A model generated the notes under the pieces. It saw only the letters and a program-made list of their open reading frames with translations. It was not told where the DNA came from and did not search any database. 52,124 bases of DNA, taken from contig BFEA01000096.1 in the NCBI GenBank assembly GCA_003427395.1, positions 282,714 through 334,837 on the forward strand, in the 5' to 3' direction. How positions within the stretch are numbered: the first letter of the stretch is position 1; every line of letters begins with the position of its first letter. A program made the position numbers and the translations under genes. Shown here one piece after another: positions 1 through 10,849 of the stretch. This DNA is from Chara braunii. Taxonomy: Eukaryota > Streptophyta > Charophyceae > Charales > Characeae.

Positions 1-285
1 TTGGTCTATGCTGGAGTACATCATCTCTTTCTTCTTTCTTACTTCTTCTTCTTCTTCTTTCCCTCTCTCTCCTCTCAAGTTCTTTCATTTCTTTTGCAAT
101 TGGACAGCATTGGGCTCAAGCTCATTCATTTCTTTTCGCAATTGGACAACATTGTACTTTCTGATGATTGTGGACTTCAAAATTGGCCAGGATCGTAACA
201 AGAGAAAGAAGAAGAAGAAGAAGAAGATGAAGAAGAAGGAGAAGAAGAAGAAGAAGAAGAAGAAGAAGAAGAAGAAGAAGAAACA
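1..285. repeat. Low-complexity start with (TTC) and (GAA)n microsatellite
   Basis: A short TTC run lies near 46-60. An almost pure GAA/GAAG purine tract runs from about 202 to 282. The open frames through it encode only lysine/glutamate or leucine runs, so I do not call them genes. Confidence 0.9.
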
Positions 286-460
286 GACTACTTACCTTGC
301 GGGCTGCGGGAAGGCGATGGCGGGCTGCGGAAGGGCACGGCGGCAGGGCACGATGGCACGGTACAGCGGGGCCGATGAGCGAGTCGAAGCACACTTCGCT
401 CGCTCGATTTCGACACAGCATTCGGGATCTGCCCACATGCGAAATCGCGCGGGGAAACAC

Positions 461-527
461 TTTCAAATCGGGCGATTTCTGGCTGTCGATCTTCAAGATC
501 GACGGCCAGAAATCGCCTGATTTGAAA
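461..527. repeat. 67-bp near-perfect hairpin
   Basis: Two 33-base arms (461-493 and 495-527) are reverse complements with two mismatches around a single central base at 494. The outer arm begins TTTCAAATC. A third copy of the outer arm (AGAAATCGCCTGATTTCAAA) follows at about 538-557. No coding frame explains the symmetry. It could be a remnant of a foldback element or a recombination product. Confidence 0.9.
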
Positions 528-559
528 CAGCTCCCCAGAAATCGCCTGATTTCAAACCG

Positions 560-760
560 GGAAATTTTTTTTTTTGGCGGCGTCGGGGGTTCTGCGAGGC
601 AGCTTCGAGCCCCCAGAGCCCGAAATCGAAAAAAAAAAAAATTAGCGGGTCGGCGCATTTCAGGCCCGGGGGGGCGACCGGGCGTTCCGACCGGCCGGTC
701 GCCCGGTCGTCAAACCGGGCGTGGCATCGGGACCCGGGCACCCGGGATTTCGCCCTAGGT
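560..760. other. GC-rich segment with A/T homopolymers and a GC palindrome
   Basis: This stretch holds a T tract near 565-575, an A tract near 629-641 and a GC-rich dyad. Arms CGACCGGGCG (675-684) and CGCCCGGTCG (700-709) flank the palindrome ACCGGCCGGT (690-699). No gene is supported. The dyad would form a very stable stem if transcribed. Confidence 0.7.
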
Positions 761-2061
761 TAATACCATTGCGGCAGGGAGGTACGGTGCTTGCCACAAA
801 CGGGCGGAGGCAGCTCTTTTTATCATGTGTTGCGCACGGGAGCGACCCGCCCACCCTTAGCAGGTCCACAGTGAGGTGCCGTCACGAGGTGGGACTCGTG
901 GTACTCGACCATAATATGAGGTTGGACTCCTCGACTCCACGGTTTATTTTTGCCTCTCCCCGGATGCACGGCCCGCTACCTTGGTCCATTAGCGAGGAAG
1001 GGTGTGAGGCCGGCTATTGGGGGGTTGCGGGGGGGGAAGTGGGGGGTGGGGGTGGCTGAGGGGGCCTGCCTAGTACCGTCTTGCAATGCTGCACCTGAGA
1101 AGGAGACAGCGAGAAGAGCTCGCTGTCGCCACTCTGGTAGCCTAGGGCGCAGGCACGGAAAAAAAAAAAAAAAAAAAACAAAACGAGTGGCCACCTGATT
1201 TTGACACTTCCGAACTTCCAACGACTAGAAGTGCACAAAGCTGTTCTGTTTTTGCAGTTTCTTACTGTCCTCGGCCCAGAACCGTGGTGCCCTGTTATTC
1301 CTGCGAATTCGGTATTGTCCAGTGGTCATCTGCGCAGTTCTTTTTTTTTTTTTTTTAAATAAAGTTGTACACGTTCAAGGTAGGGCAGTTGGCTTTTCAG
1401 CTCAAGAGTTTCAACTCACCTCATCTCAGGGTTAATGGCTGAGAGCATCCCACACTGGTGGACCTTTTACGGTACCAAGTCGCACAGGAGTCACCCTTAG
1501 TCCCCCTGAGGTGCTGCGAGTAGCTCTTCCATTCTCATCAAGAACCGCCTACCACCAACAGGTACAATTTATTGGGGCATCCCCCCAAGGGGTGCCTGAC
1601 CCTAGTAGGCGAATGCACTGTAGCCCAGCCGCTGGGTCGCACACAGCTGCCACAGATCTCATCCCAGCCAGCCAACCGTAGATGCTTCGGAGCGGTGCCC
1701 GCTGCAACCTTATCCTGGTACAAGACAGTGGGCTCAGGACCCCCCTAGTTCTCCGAGCACCATCCATCTAGGCTCGGACAGGGAACTGGCAGTCTGCCCC
1801 TAAGCATCCACTCAGGCATTGGCAGGGATCAAACCTGCAAACTGTGCCTGCAAAGAACGGGTGTATTCCAAGATATAACCTACAGCATGCGCCACAGGTG
1901 CCCCACTGGGCAATGCTTGAGCCTGCAACTTGTGGAAGTGAACACACAGGCAGGGTGCATAACCAACCAGCGCTCGACCAACTGAGACAGCGTCCTTGAA
2001 AATTTGATGAAACATGGCATGTTGCTGACATGTCATCCGTAAAGAAGGCTGATCTGCACAA
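761..2061. other. No gene recognised; G-rich run and homopolymers
   Basis: I see no supported coding region here. Visible structure is a small CACGAG/CTCGTG hairpin near 877-900, a G-rich run at 1019-1054 made of four or more G-blocks separated by short loops (a G-quadruplex-type pattern), a poly-A tract near 1159-1178 and a poly-T tract near 1341-1356. One minus-strand frame at 1812-2090 has protein-like composition but no recognisable motif. Confidence 0.5.
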
Positions 2062-2708
2062 TTAATCAAAGCATGGCAGATCAAGGCCACAACGGCATGC
2101 TCGGCAAGTAATCAAGGGGTGGGGGGGATGACCACAAGACAAAGGATCGCAGTTTTTGTGGCAGAGGCTGGCAGCGACCATCCCTTCATGGTTTTCGGAG
2201 GTGAGGCGATGTCGTGCAGATGCTAACCGAACCGTTCCTGTGCAACAGCACAACGGGAGGAGGGCACAGTCTCCATCCCCTGGAGAGGTCCCTTCACTGT
2301 TCGTGGTAGAATCCATCCAATCCACACAGGAACGGGATGCTGCCTGCCCATGCACTGGGGAAGGAGGAGGTTCAGTCGGATTGCTCTCAGGAGGCAGTAG
2401 TGCTTGTGAGTGCTCATCGACATACTGTTTCTGATGGACGAGCCAGACCGAGTGATATTCTAAAGCTTGAAGGAGCTGACATTTCCCGCTGTGTGCAACC
2501 TACCGCCATTGTCCCATAGGGTCCATGTGTTATCCGCAAAGGTAAGATCACTGAAATGACCTGGACGATGTAAGATGTATGCCCGAATATTCGGATCCAT
2601 GCCTGGCACGTGACTTTGCAGAGCAGGCTGGAGTTGTGGTAGCCGACCCATAAATGCCATAGACAGGACTTCTATGTTCAGGCCTGGTGCAGTGCTGTCG
2701 TCCTCCAT
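2062..2708 (-). pseudogene. Possible broken host-like coding fragment (cysteine-peptidase-like pattern)
   Basis: On the minus strand the frame from 2708 to about 2460 contains HRPGHFSDL followed by TWTLWDNGG. After an apparent one-base shift near 2475 it continues as LLQALEYHSVWLV. A Gly-His block, then a W-x-L-W-D-N block, then a Leu-rich helix and a hydrophobic strand resembles the His/Asp part of papain-fold (clan CA) peptidases such as Josephin or OTU-type deubiquitinases. No catalytic Cys block is visible upstream. A Pro/Ser-rich tail continues to about 2250. It has no start codon context and no intact frame. This could equally be chance composition; the family assignment is a guess. Confidence 0.25.
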
Positions 2709-3051
2709 GTGTGTGCATGCCCGTTATGAATTTTCACCACAATATCCCCTGTTCCACCCAGATGAGAAGATCCAAAGTTACTTCACCTCTATTGCAGACA
2801 ATGAAGCATGCTTAAGATGGGCCAATCCATCAATGAACAGTTCTGCCTGTAAAGTGAGCAACATGAAGCACAATATCTATCCAAGATCACAGCAATCTTA
2901 CCTTTATAAAGGAAGGAATCTCATCTCTATACAAGCAATGCAACACACTTGAGATGAGCCAACCCAACAGTGAAACCAATATGAAACACAGTAAATCCAT
3001 TTTATCGTTTTCAGACGGTTTTCTTGATTATGTTTACATTAACTATCATTG
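2709..3051. other. No gene recognised; flank of retrotransposon LTR
   Basis: AT-rich unique sequence with no supported coding frame. The five bases CATTG (3047-3051) abut the LTR and are the candidate left target-site duplicate of the chromovirus. The partner flank cannot be tested because the opposite LTR edge is interrupted. Confidence 0.5.
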
Positions 3052-4099
3052 TGCAAGGAAGATGAGCAATAGCGAACTTCAGAAATCAAACAGCATCATA
3101 CACATGAGACCAGATAATCGTGACCTCGAACCAATAGCAGAACTGCATCACGAGTTTCACCAAATAAGAGCACACCAAAAGCTCATAATTGACAATGCTG
3201 GAATAGTCTCATCATCATCAACGAATAACCAATGTTGATATCCTATCTGGCGCTCGGCGCCCAGACTACAGATGGCAGATCCTATCTAGCTTACTCTACG
3301 CTGCCGCTGATAAAGTCAACAGCTCCCCTAAGTACGAGCAGATCTCGGACAATGCCGTACGCTTCAAGCACCAGGTATGTCTCTCGTATCACTCACAACC
3401 TCGTTCCCCAACTCACAGATGCCACATGCACCCAAGGACCACCATGCGCCCCATACAGCATACAGCAGCGCAGCTCGGCAATGGCTGCCTGCTCCTTCCA
3501 GCTCGCCCGTGAGCGCGTGAGCCTGGTCAGCGTTAACGCAGCGGCGCTTGCGCAGCATGCAGCCAGTGCCCGAATGCCGAATGCATGTCCAGGCCCTTTC
3601 CTAAATGGAAGTGGCCTGCCTGCCTTGCGTGCAGCCTGGCTGTGCTGGGCCTCTGCCCAGAAGCTTCCGGTAGGCCCAGAGAGGCTGAGCCCCATACCAA
3701 ACGGATCAGGCCCAAGCCCTGTGACAGTTACCCCTGCCCAACTGCCCGCAGCCTGAGTTGGGTCCGTGCTGCGTATCTCGCCCAGGGCCTGACTCAGATG
3801 CATTTGATAAAGGAGGCCAGGACCTGGGCGCTTTCAACCAAATGGCGCTGCGCAACTGTCTGAATTTTCCCCCAGTTGCGAAGTAGTCCAACATAGGCCT
3901 CTTGTCGTCTGTCGAGCCTGCTTTCACTTAGGGCGGCCGACACTGTTGCAAATAGGGGCCCAGTAGGGCTTCTCGAGGCCTTGTGCCTCACATTCCCTCC
4001 TCCATACTTCGCTAGTCCTCTGAGAAGTTCATTCAATCAGGCGCTTTCCCTTCTGCAACAACTTCTCGTAGTGGGCGACAACCTGTGGAGCGGTCTGCA
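3052..4099 (-). repeat. 3' LTR of chromovirus
   Basis: This 1048-bp block matches 10850-11894 throughout, with scattered substitutions. Read on the minus strand it starts TGCAGACC and ends CCTTGCA, giving the expected TG...CA ends. The last 71 bases of the pol frame (4029-4099) lie inside this LTR, so the pol stop codon is LTR-encoded. Confidence 0.85.
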
Positions 4100-4625
4100 T
4101 TAGTTCCTCCCGAGTGAACCATCTATCCTCCTTTGGATCAGTATGGTGCCTGAACCTAACGCGGTACTGCAGCTTTGGCTTTGGAGGACGTTCCCTGCCT
4201 GAAGGTCTTGGAACCCGCATTTCCCTGTGGTCCATGATGTCATCGATGTCGACCTCTCCATCCATGGTTGGGGGCAGCATTGACCGTCGCGAGGGAAACT
4301 GGTCAGTTTCCTTGAATGGTGCAAGCTTGGAGGTGTGAAAGACAGGGTAAGTACGAATGTGACCAGGGATCTGAACTACATATGATGGACCATCCGGATC
4401 ATCTCCGACTATATCCAGAACCTCCCAGGGCCCAAACTACTGTGGCATGAGCTTGCGGGAGATCTCGTGCTCCTGTCCCAGTTCTGACGACTGAACCCAG
4501 ACGCTGTCCCCTATCTGGAATGTTGATGGGCGGCGGTGCTTATTTTCTGATTCTATCATTGCCGCCTGTGCCTTGTGCATCTGTTCGACCGCCTGCTGAA
4601 TCAGTTGTTCATATCTGATAAGCAA
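4029..4625 (-). pseudogene. Chromovirus integrase C-terminus plus chromodomain
   Basis: The minus frame 4625-4437 has the integrase C-terminal linker (FQIGDSVWVQSS) and ends KLMPQ at a TAG. The same frame continues FGPWEVLDIVGDDPDGPSYV, the Ty3/gypsy GPY/F-type region, then PVFHTSKL. It then enters 4280-4029, which has VDIDDIMDHRE, YRVRFRHHTDPKEDRW and a final helix ending VVAHYEKLL. That order (strand, W-containing strand, helix) is a chromodomain, used by chromoviruses to target integration to marked chromatin. The TAG at about 4434 breaks the frame. The stop at 4029 lies inside the 3' LTR. Confidence 0.8.
4100..4115 (-). promoter_or_regulatory. Candidate polypurine tract of chromovirus
   Basis: On the minus strand the bases just before the LTR start read GGGAGGAACTAA, the most purine-rich stretch at the right place for plus-strand priming. 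It also lies within the chromodomain coding frame. The boundary is inferred from LTR homology and the TG start. Confidence 0.45.
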
Positions 4626-5177
4626 ATTCTAGTGTGCCAAGTGCAGCAGTTGGCTGGTTCTCAAGCAGTAGAAAGTCTAGGGGCAGTCTAGGTTTGAAAG
4701 TCAGTAGCAAACTTTTAGGGTTCACCCCAGTGGAGTTGCGCACAACGTTGTTGTACAGGCTGGCGATGAGAGCAAGTTTCCCATCTCAGTCCACCTGATT
4801 GGGCTTAATGTAGTGCCGGAACAGGTGTTGTACAGCGCGATTTAACTGCTCTGCTTGCCCATTTGCCTCTGGGTGGTTTCCAGATGTTATCTGCAGCTGT
4901 GTTCCTTGTTCTGCAGCTGAGGTCACTCGTGAATCTAACATCCCGGTCGCTCACAATATACTTTGGCAAGCCAAAATCTCTAACCCAGCTCTCCTTAAAC
5001 AGCCTAATGACGTACTCGGTCTTCGCTGTCTCTGGCATCGCAACTAACCTAGCGTGCTTACTAAACCTATCCACGCTAACGAAGATGTGTCTCATTCCAC
5101 TCTTGCTGGTGACCAGCGTGTCCATGAGTCCATGGACAGGCTCTCACCGGGCCTTTCCGGAATCGGGAGGGGCTTGA
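4626..5177 (-). pseudogene. Chromovirus integrase catalytic core, frameshifted
   Basis: The DDE integrase core joins viral-type cDNA to target DNA. The first Asp is in LSMDS at the end of the upstream pol frame. The sequence then jumps frame near 5123 to MDTLVTSKSGM, VDRFSKHARL and SDRDVRFTS (second Asp). A second shift near 4920 leads to HPEANGQAEQLNR (third acidic residue). A TGA follows at IKPNQVD in the position where the family normally has Trp. So the three catalytic residues survive, but in three pieces. The rest of the frame down to 4626 keeps family-typical NSTGVNP-type spacing. Confidence 0.85.
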
Positions 5178-7434
5178 GAAGCCCAAGAGGGGCCTGTGTA
5201 CGTGGCTTGTCTCTCTGACACACCTGACAAGTCTCCACGTACAGCTTGGCATCTCTCATCATCGTGGGCCACCAGAACTGCTGCAGCAGATTGGCTGCAG
5301 TCTTCTTATATCCAAAATGTTTTGTGGCATCATGACACTCTACTAAAAATAAACTACGCAAAGACTCCCGATTAGTTACACACAAACGTCTATTCCCGGC
5401 CTTCTTAAGGAACAGCAAGCCGTTGACCAACTCAAACTCGACAGAAGTCACTCTGTCCTTCGCCTCGAGTCTGCGAATGATCTCAGACATAAACAGATCC
5501 TCGCGATAGGCATCCACCAAAGAGCGAGTTACATCGTCCGCAACCCCGACCTCAGTAATCAGCGCACCAGAGAAATCAGGCCTACGTGATAAGGCATCAA
5601 CAACTTTATTGTACTCCCCCTTCACATATTGGGTTTCGAAGTCATACTGTTTAATGACTTCGATCCAGCGCTTCAAGGCATCAGAGAGTACTGGCTGGGT
5701 TCTTATCCACTTCAAGGTCTCATGATCAATCCTGACGATGAAGAACCTCCCAAGGAGGTAATGTCTCCAATGGGTCAGTGCCTTATAAATCGCGAAGAGC
5801 TCTTTCTCATAAGTGGACTTAGCCAACTTCTGAGACGGCATCTTTTTGGACATGTACTCGACTGGCCTCAACTTTGGCCCCTTCTGCTGCGCAAGTACGG
5901 CGCCAATACCATATTGGCTGGCATCCGTGGTTACTATGAACGGCTTGTCAAGATCAGGAAGTTTCAAGACCTCATGATGCGTCAACGCATGCTTCAGATG
6001 TCCGAAAACAGCCTCGCACCTGTCTGTCCACTCCCATGGGGTGTCAAGGCGAATCAGGTCAGTCAAAGGGGCGGCCACTATGCTATAGTTCTTCACAAAA
6101 TTGCGATAGTAGTCGGTCATCCCTAAGAAAGACCTCATCTCAGTCACAGACTGAGGACGCGGCCAGTCACTGATGCTGGGCACCTTCGCGTCATGGGGCT
6201 TCAAACCCTCCGTGGAAATCTCATAACCCAAGTACAAGATCCGGGTGCGACCAAACTCGCATTTCTCCCCGTTGATCTTGAACTTGAGCTGCCGAAGAAG
6301 ACTGAGGACTTTGTCTAAGTGCGCAACATGTTCCTCGACAGTCTTACTAAAAATAAGTATGTCATCGAGGTACAAGATGACAAACTTATCCAAGTAGTCA
6401 TGAAAGATCTCATTCATGGCGTGCTGAAAAGTCCCAGGAGCATTGCACAGGCCGAAAGGCATCAGCACAAACTTGTACAGACCGTACCTGGTCTGAAATG
6501 CGGTTTTGTGTTGATCCTTGGGCCGTATTGCAATTTGATGGTACCCAGACTTCAGATCTATTTTACTGAAGTACCGACACCCTTGCACTCTATCTAGCAA
6601 GTCATCGATGTGTGGTAGGGGCTCTTGGTTCTTAACAGTGATGGCATTGAGGCCCCTATAGTCAATGGACATCCTCAAGGTCCCCCCCTTCTTCGGTACA
6701 AACAAGACTAGAGATCCGTAAGGGGAGACACTCGACCGGATCCAACCCTTCTCTACGAGTTCCTTAAGCTGCCATCGAAGCTCATCAAGCTCGCCTGGAG
6801 ACATCTGATAGATCCTACCCTTTGGAATACTAGATCCTGGGATAATCTCTATCGCGTGGACGGCCTCCCTCTCAACAACCCCTTTCGGCTCTTCAAATAA
6901 ATCAGGGTATTTAGCAACTACTCCCTCTATCTCCGGCGACATTTTCACCGGCTCGCCTGCTGCAGAGACATAAACTAGATACATACCCTCCTCCGGATTT
7001 TGCTTATAATAGTTATAGAATGCGGCCGCACACATGCATCCGTAGGAATCAATCAGACTACTAGCTTTAAACTTACGTAATATGGCGGTCCCCCCACCTG
7101 GCAAAGTGTGTTTGACCACTTTTCGGTCCCAGTCAAACTGGGGTTGTGCAACGGAGAGGTGGTACATACCTAACAAGATATCCATAGGGAGATCATCGCT
7201 CACTAGGAATGAGACACGATGTCTCAATTCCCCTCCTGCGTACGGGAAACAACACTCAACGTTTTGTAGGGAGTCATGGACTACCATGCACTGTTTGTTG
7301 GCATAGGTCGACTCCACAGGTCGACTTAGGCGCTGCACTTGCCTTTGTAAGCGCAACGTCTCAACGCACATGCGACTAATGAAGTTCCACGTCGAGCAAG
7401 TGTCATAATAGGCCCCTGCCTTACGGCCCGCCAA
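5092..7434 (-). pseudogene. pol: Chromovirus pol: protease remnant, RT, RNase H, integrase zinc finger
   Basis: A 780-residue open stretch. Residues 8-20 hold the aspartic-protease motif with Asp11, but the usual DTG/DSG reads DTC. ILLG near 86-89 is the second protease block. RT spans about 205-400 with catalytic Asp293 (FSKIDLKSGYHQ) and YLDD at 355-358, so the RT site looks intact. RNase H follows with TDAS (Asp504), YEKE (541-545) and RID (Asp570). The HHCC integrase zinc finger uses His701, His706, Cys736 and Cys739. The stretch ends by frameshift in the integrase core. Its N-terminus is itself a frameshift: the natural upstream frame is at 7326-7556 (EMLVGEVV). It lies downstream of gag and upstream of the chromodomain. 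Confidence 0.93.
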
Positions 7435-7681
7435 ATGACTACCTCGCCGACTAACATCTCACTCCTAGGGGCTTTTGCATATTCTGTCCAAGAAGCTAGC
7501 GGGTCAAATTTGCACCACTCCTCCTCTAGCTCCTCTAAGGACTTAAACACATTCATCGAACAGCGGCTCGATGGGTCTTAATGTGTTTGCGGGACGACAA
7601 CGGAGTCTGTAGCTTACGCCATCTCTCGAGATGGTGAGGGTGTGTCCACCACCTCAACCCTAGCAGGAACAACTACTATTC

Positions 7682-9605
7682 CTACTGGCCCGACCCGTTT
7701 CCCGAAGCAGTGTGAGAACTGCTGGCCACATTTTTACCAATGGGAGCGGAGGATCCCAACGCCTGCCCCATCATAGGCGGGATCTTCTCGATCACCTTTT
7801 TATTGCGGCACTTGAACTGGTTGTGGCCATATTGACCACAACGAATACACGTCTGCCTCGTGTACCTGTCTCTCCACACATCCTCCGTGAGACCCGCTCC
7901 CATGGAGGAGCGTTGGGGTCAACTTGACTCCTAGACTGAGAACCTCTACAACGTCTACCGGTCACCTTACCTTTTTGAGTTACGGCAGCGACTACTCCAC
8001 CCCCTGAAGCTTCTACGCTGCCAGCCTTTGAACCCACTCCCGCCTGGAAGTCGTCCTCCAACTCGATGGTGGAACCATCGTTGTCGACAAACATGATGCG
8101 TCCCTTCGCTTTCCAGTTGCAAGGCAGTGACTTTTTCCTACCATCCGTCGTGGGTGTCTGATCGTGCCCTATCTTTGCTTCCACGTCTAGGGCCTTCTTG
8201 CTAAACGAGGGGAAGTTGTGCATGTTGATGTTGGCCTCACTTCCTGAGAGGCATAGGAAAGCATCTCAGGTAGGAGGTGAGTAAAACTTGGGGGTCATAC
8301 CCCAGGGACACAAATCAGACGCTCTACTGCGTTTGTGGCTTCCTTACTGACTTAAACTACCTAGTATGCAGAGTCAGGATCGCATCAGTCGCCTTTTGGG
8401 CCTCCTGAGGATCATGCCACCTGTCTTCCACCATCTTGAGGAAGTCATACAATTTCTGGTTGACTGCCCAAGCGGGAAAGTCATGACCGTATCCCTGTAA
8501 CTGCACTAAACCACTCAACCATCTTGCTGCACTCCCCTCTAGATAGGAGGCAGCCACAAGCACTTCCTCGTGCGGCAAGGTAAGTTTACACTTAACATAG
8601 ATTGGCACTGCCCTCAACCATGTGCCGAGGTCTTTGCCCCTCTTATCCCCTGTAAAAAGTTTAGAAGCAGCGATGGTCGTCTTTGGAACCCAATGACTTT
8701 GCCCCGGTACCTGCACCATTCCGGCCCATGGACCCTGTGGTGCAGGCTGCTGCACTAACTGCTGTTGGGGTTGTGTATCGTGCGGCTGTGCAGGCTGCGA
8801 AACAGCAGGCTGCCCGCTTACAGCAACCTGCGACGGAGGTTGGGAGAACATTGTCTGTACAGGAACCTTTACACTAGAACCTCCTCCTGCTAACGACATA
8901 TCCAGGGAAATGGTTTGGACCGATGTTGGGGAAACATATGGGGATACCCGAGTCACCGGTGGGACATAAGGAGGAGGTTGTACAACGGGCCAGGCACCGG
9001 GCCCGGACAACGATGGTGCTGCTTGCGCTCGCCCGACCAGCAAGGTCATACTCTGTTGGATGTCCTGAAGGACTGCCGTGTGGTGGTCCTGCATTTGTAC
9101 TACATCTAGCAGGACGGTCTGTAGGGTCCTCACATCATCATCCATGTTCGTCATGTCCATCTCCTCTAACTCACTAACGTCCGCTTATCTCCGCTGCATC
9201 CTGACTCTTCTTCTTCGCCTTTATCTCTCCTAAGGCCTTCTGTAGTTGTGCCTCTTGGAGTGCTGCTTGCTGTATGGTGATCTCATTGGAAGTCAACACT
9301 AATGGATACCTTGCCATAACGCCAATGGACAAACTCAAGGTCTACGCGACCGTTGACCCTATAGTCCTTGAACTGCTGGCCTGGGAACTCTGTTGCGCAG
9401 CGGTTGCCATGGCTGTTGAACTAGCGGCTTCACTTGCGAATGCCCTGCTGGCCTCCGCTACCCTAGCTCTCCACTGCTGCTGCCTCTCCCGAAGTTGGCG
9501 GAACAGTAACCTATCACCCTTGGGTCCTAATGCCACGTGGGCAATCGGGCGTCTAGCCGAGCGCAAGATCCGGTCGCCCTCACTAATGGTATCCCCATCG
9601 CTCAT
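7682..9605 (-). pseudogene. gag: Chromovirus gag with CCHC zinc knuckle, frameshifted
   Basis: Gag packages element RNA into virus-like particles. The start is taken at the ATG at 9605 (MSDGDTISEG), because the related copy at 20658 begins the same way. The N-terminal coiled-coil-like Arg/Gln-rich part covers 9605-9342. After a shift, 9160-8357 holds a Pro/Gln-rich linker and a capsid-like core (FTGDKRGKDLGTWLRAVP, YLEGSAARWL). After more breaks, 8223-7792 and 7903-7682 carry the C-terminal part with the zinc knuckle CIRCGQYGHNQFKC (CX2CX4HX4C). At least three frame changes separate the parts, so no full-length protein can be made. Confidence 0.85.
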
Positions 9606-10835
9606 AAGCTTACCACAGCGTAGTGCACAGACCAGTTTATAATAATTAAACTAATTGATCCGTGGCTGCGTCAGAGAGTATATACATTTGGGTCCAACAG
9701 GTAACTTCAAGTTCCTACAAACGAAACTATTTTGACTTTGACTAGTTCGCAAACAGAAGCACAATGAACAGAAAACGGTTACAAAATATGTTGTCTGTCA
9801 TATGTTAATGGTTGTACATCTAACTAATCAAAATAAAAATAGAATCATTCGTTGGGTCTGTTTGCAGAGTGGAATCTTGCCCAAACTTATCACCTAGAAT
9901 TTACCCCTCCCTCCGTTCTTCCTGAATGTCTCTTGTCGCCAAGGTCCCTGAGCAATTAGGACAGCGTGCGTGTCTAAAGGTGTGCACACGGCCCACCCCT
10001 GTGCCTCGAGTCCTGCTGAGCGGGCCAGCTCTACACAGTCTTTATCCTCGCGTGCATCGAGCTTTACACCGACTAATTGGCTGATCAGGAGGCGTTTTTA
10101 TGGACGGACCCCAAAGTCCTCAGGAATTATTTAACGTCGCAAACAGGACGACGATCACAACCAATGGAAGGTACCCCGCCGGTGCTTATTTATAGACACC
10201 CGTTCTCGTCTGTCCCATAGGGTTGGCCTGCCCTTCAGAACCCCTCTACAACACAGCAAGCAGACAAAGGACAAAGCAACAAAGCATGCGTGCTCTACTC
10301 CCGGTGGGTTGGCATGGTGACCATGACCCAGTGCTTCGTCCAGGGCCCTTCAGATAGCACCGCCCTCTCCTTCCAGATGCTCTACGTGAAGACTGACGAC
10401 TCTTAAGGTTGAGCGCACACGACTTCTCGCATGAGAGGATTCTCAAGACAGAAAACACATCCTCACGGTAAGGAGTGTCGAAGATGGTAGATAAGGTTAG
10501 GTGCAACGTACCTCAAAATAGCTGCCTCCAACCACATATATTCTCACCAGATGACCAGATATTGATTGTGATGACCAATCGCTGCTTCGACACAACCAAC
10601 ATTGCACCACCGTTCCACCTCAGCATCACTCACACATCGGATAGTTCTCATCACACTGCGAACACCCAATATTCACCATTCAGTAGCCTTCCAGGCGATA
10701 CCCCTCACCTCCTAGGTCGCCTCACTTGTCTCCACCCTCCTCACTACACACCTCCAACGACTGCTCGCCTAGCAGACCACGTGCATGTACCGCAAAGGCA
10801 GAAGACAAGCGCCAGATGAGCGCACCGTAACACAA
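9606..10835 (-). other. Chromovirus 5' leader
   Basis: About 1.2 kb between the PBS and gag. It has no protein-like frame and is strongly similar to 21002-22273 in the second family member, which supports its assignment as element leader and not host DNA. Confidence 0.75.
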
Positions 10836-10846
10836 CTCTGATACCA
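10836..10846 (-). promoter_or_regulatory. Primer-binding site, initiator-Met tRNA type
   Basis: The minus strand reads TGGTATCAGAG, the classic complement of the 3' end of plant initiator-Met tRNA, three bases after the LTR end CTTGCA. This fixes the element's orientation and its inner LTR boundary. Confidence 0.9.
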
Positions 10847-10849
10847 AAT

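Noticed and set aside
122-758. Frames over the GAA tract and GC-rich hairpins
   Set aside because: Leucine or lysine runs from the microsatellite and mirrored peptides from the palindrome; no coding evidence.
3232-3803. Open frames of 90-174 codons inside the chromovirus LTR
   Set aside because: They differ in length between the three LTR copies because of indels and substitutions. LTR sequence, with no protein-like motif.
5629-6126. 165-codon plus-strand frame opposite the RNase H/RT region
   Set aside because: Antisense shadow of the pol frame.
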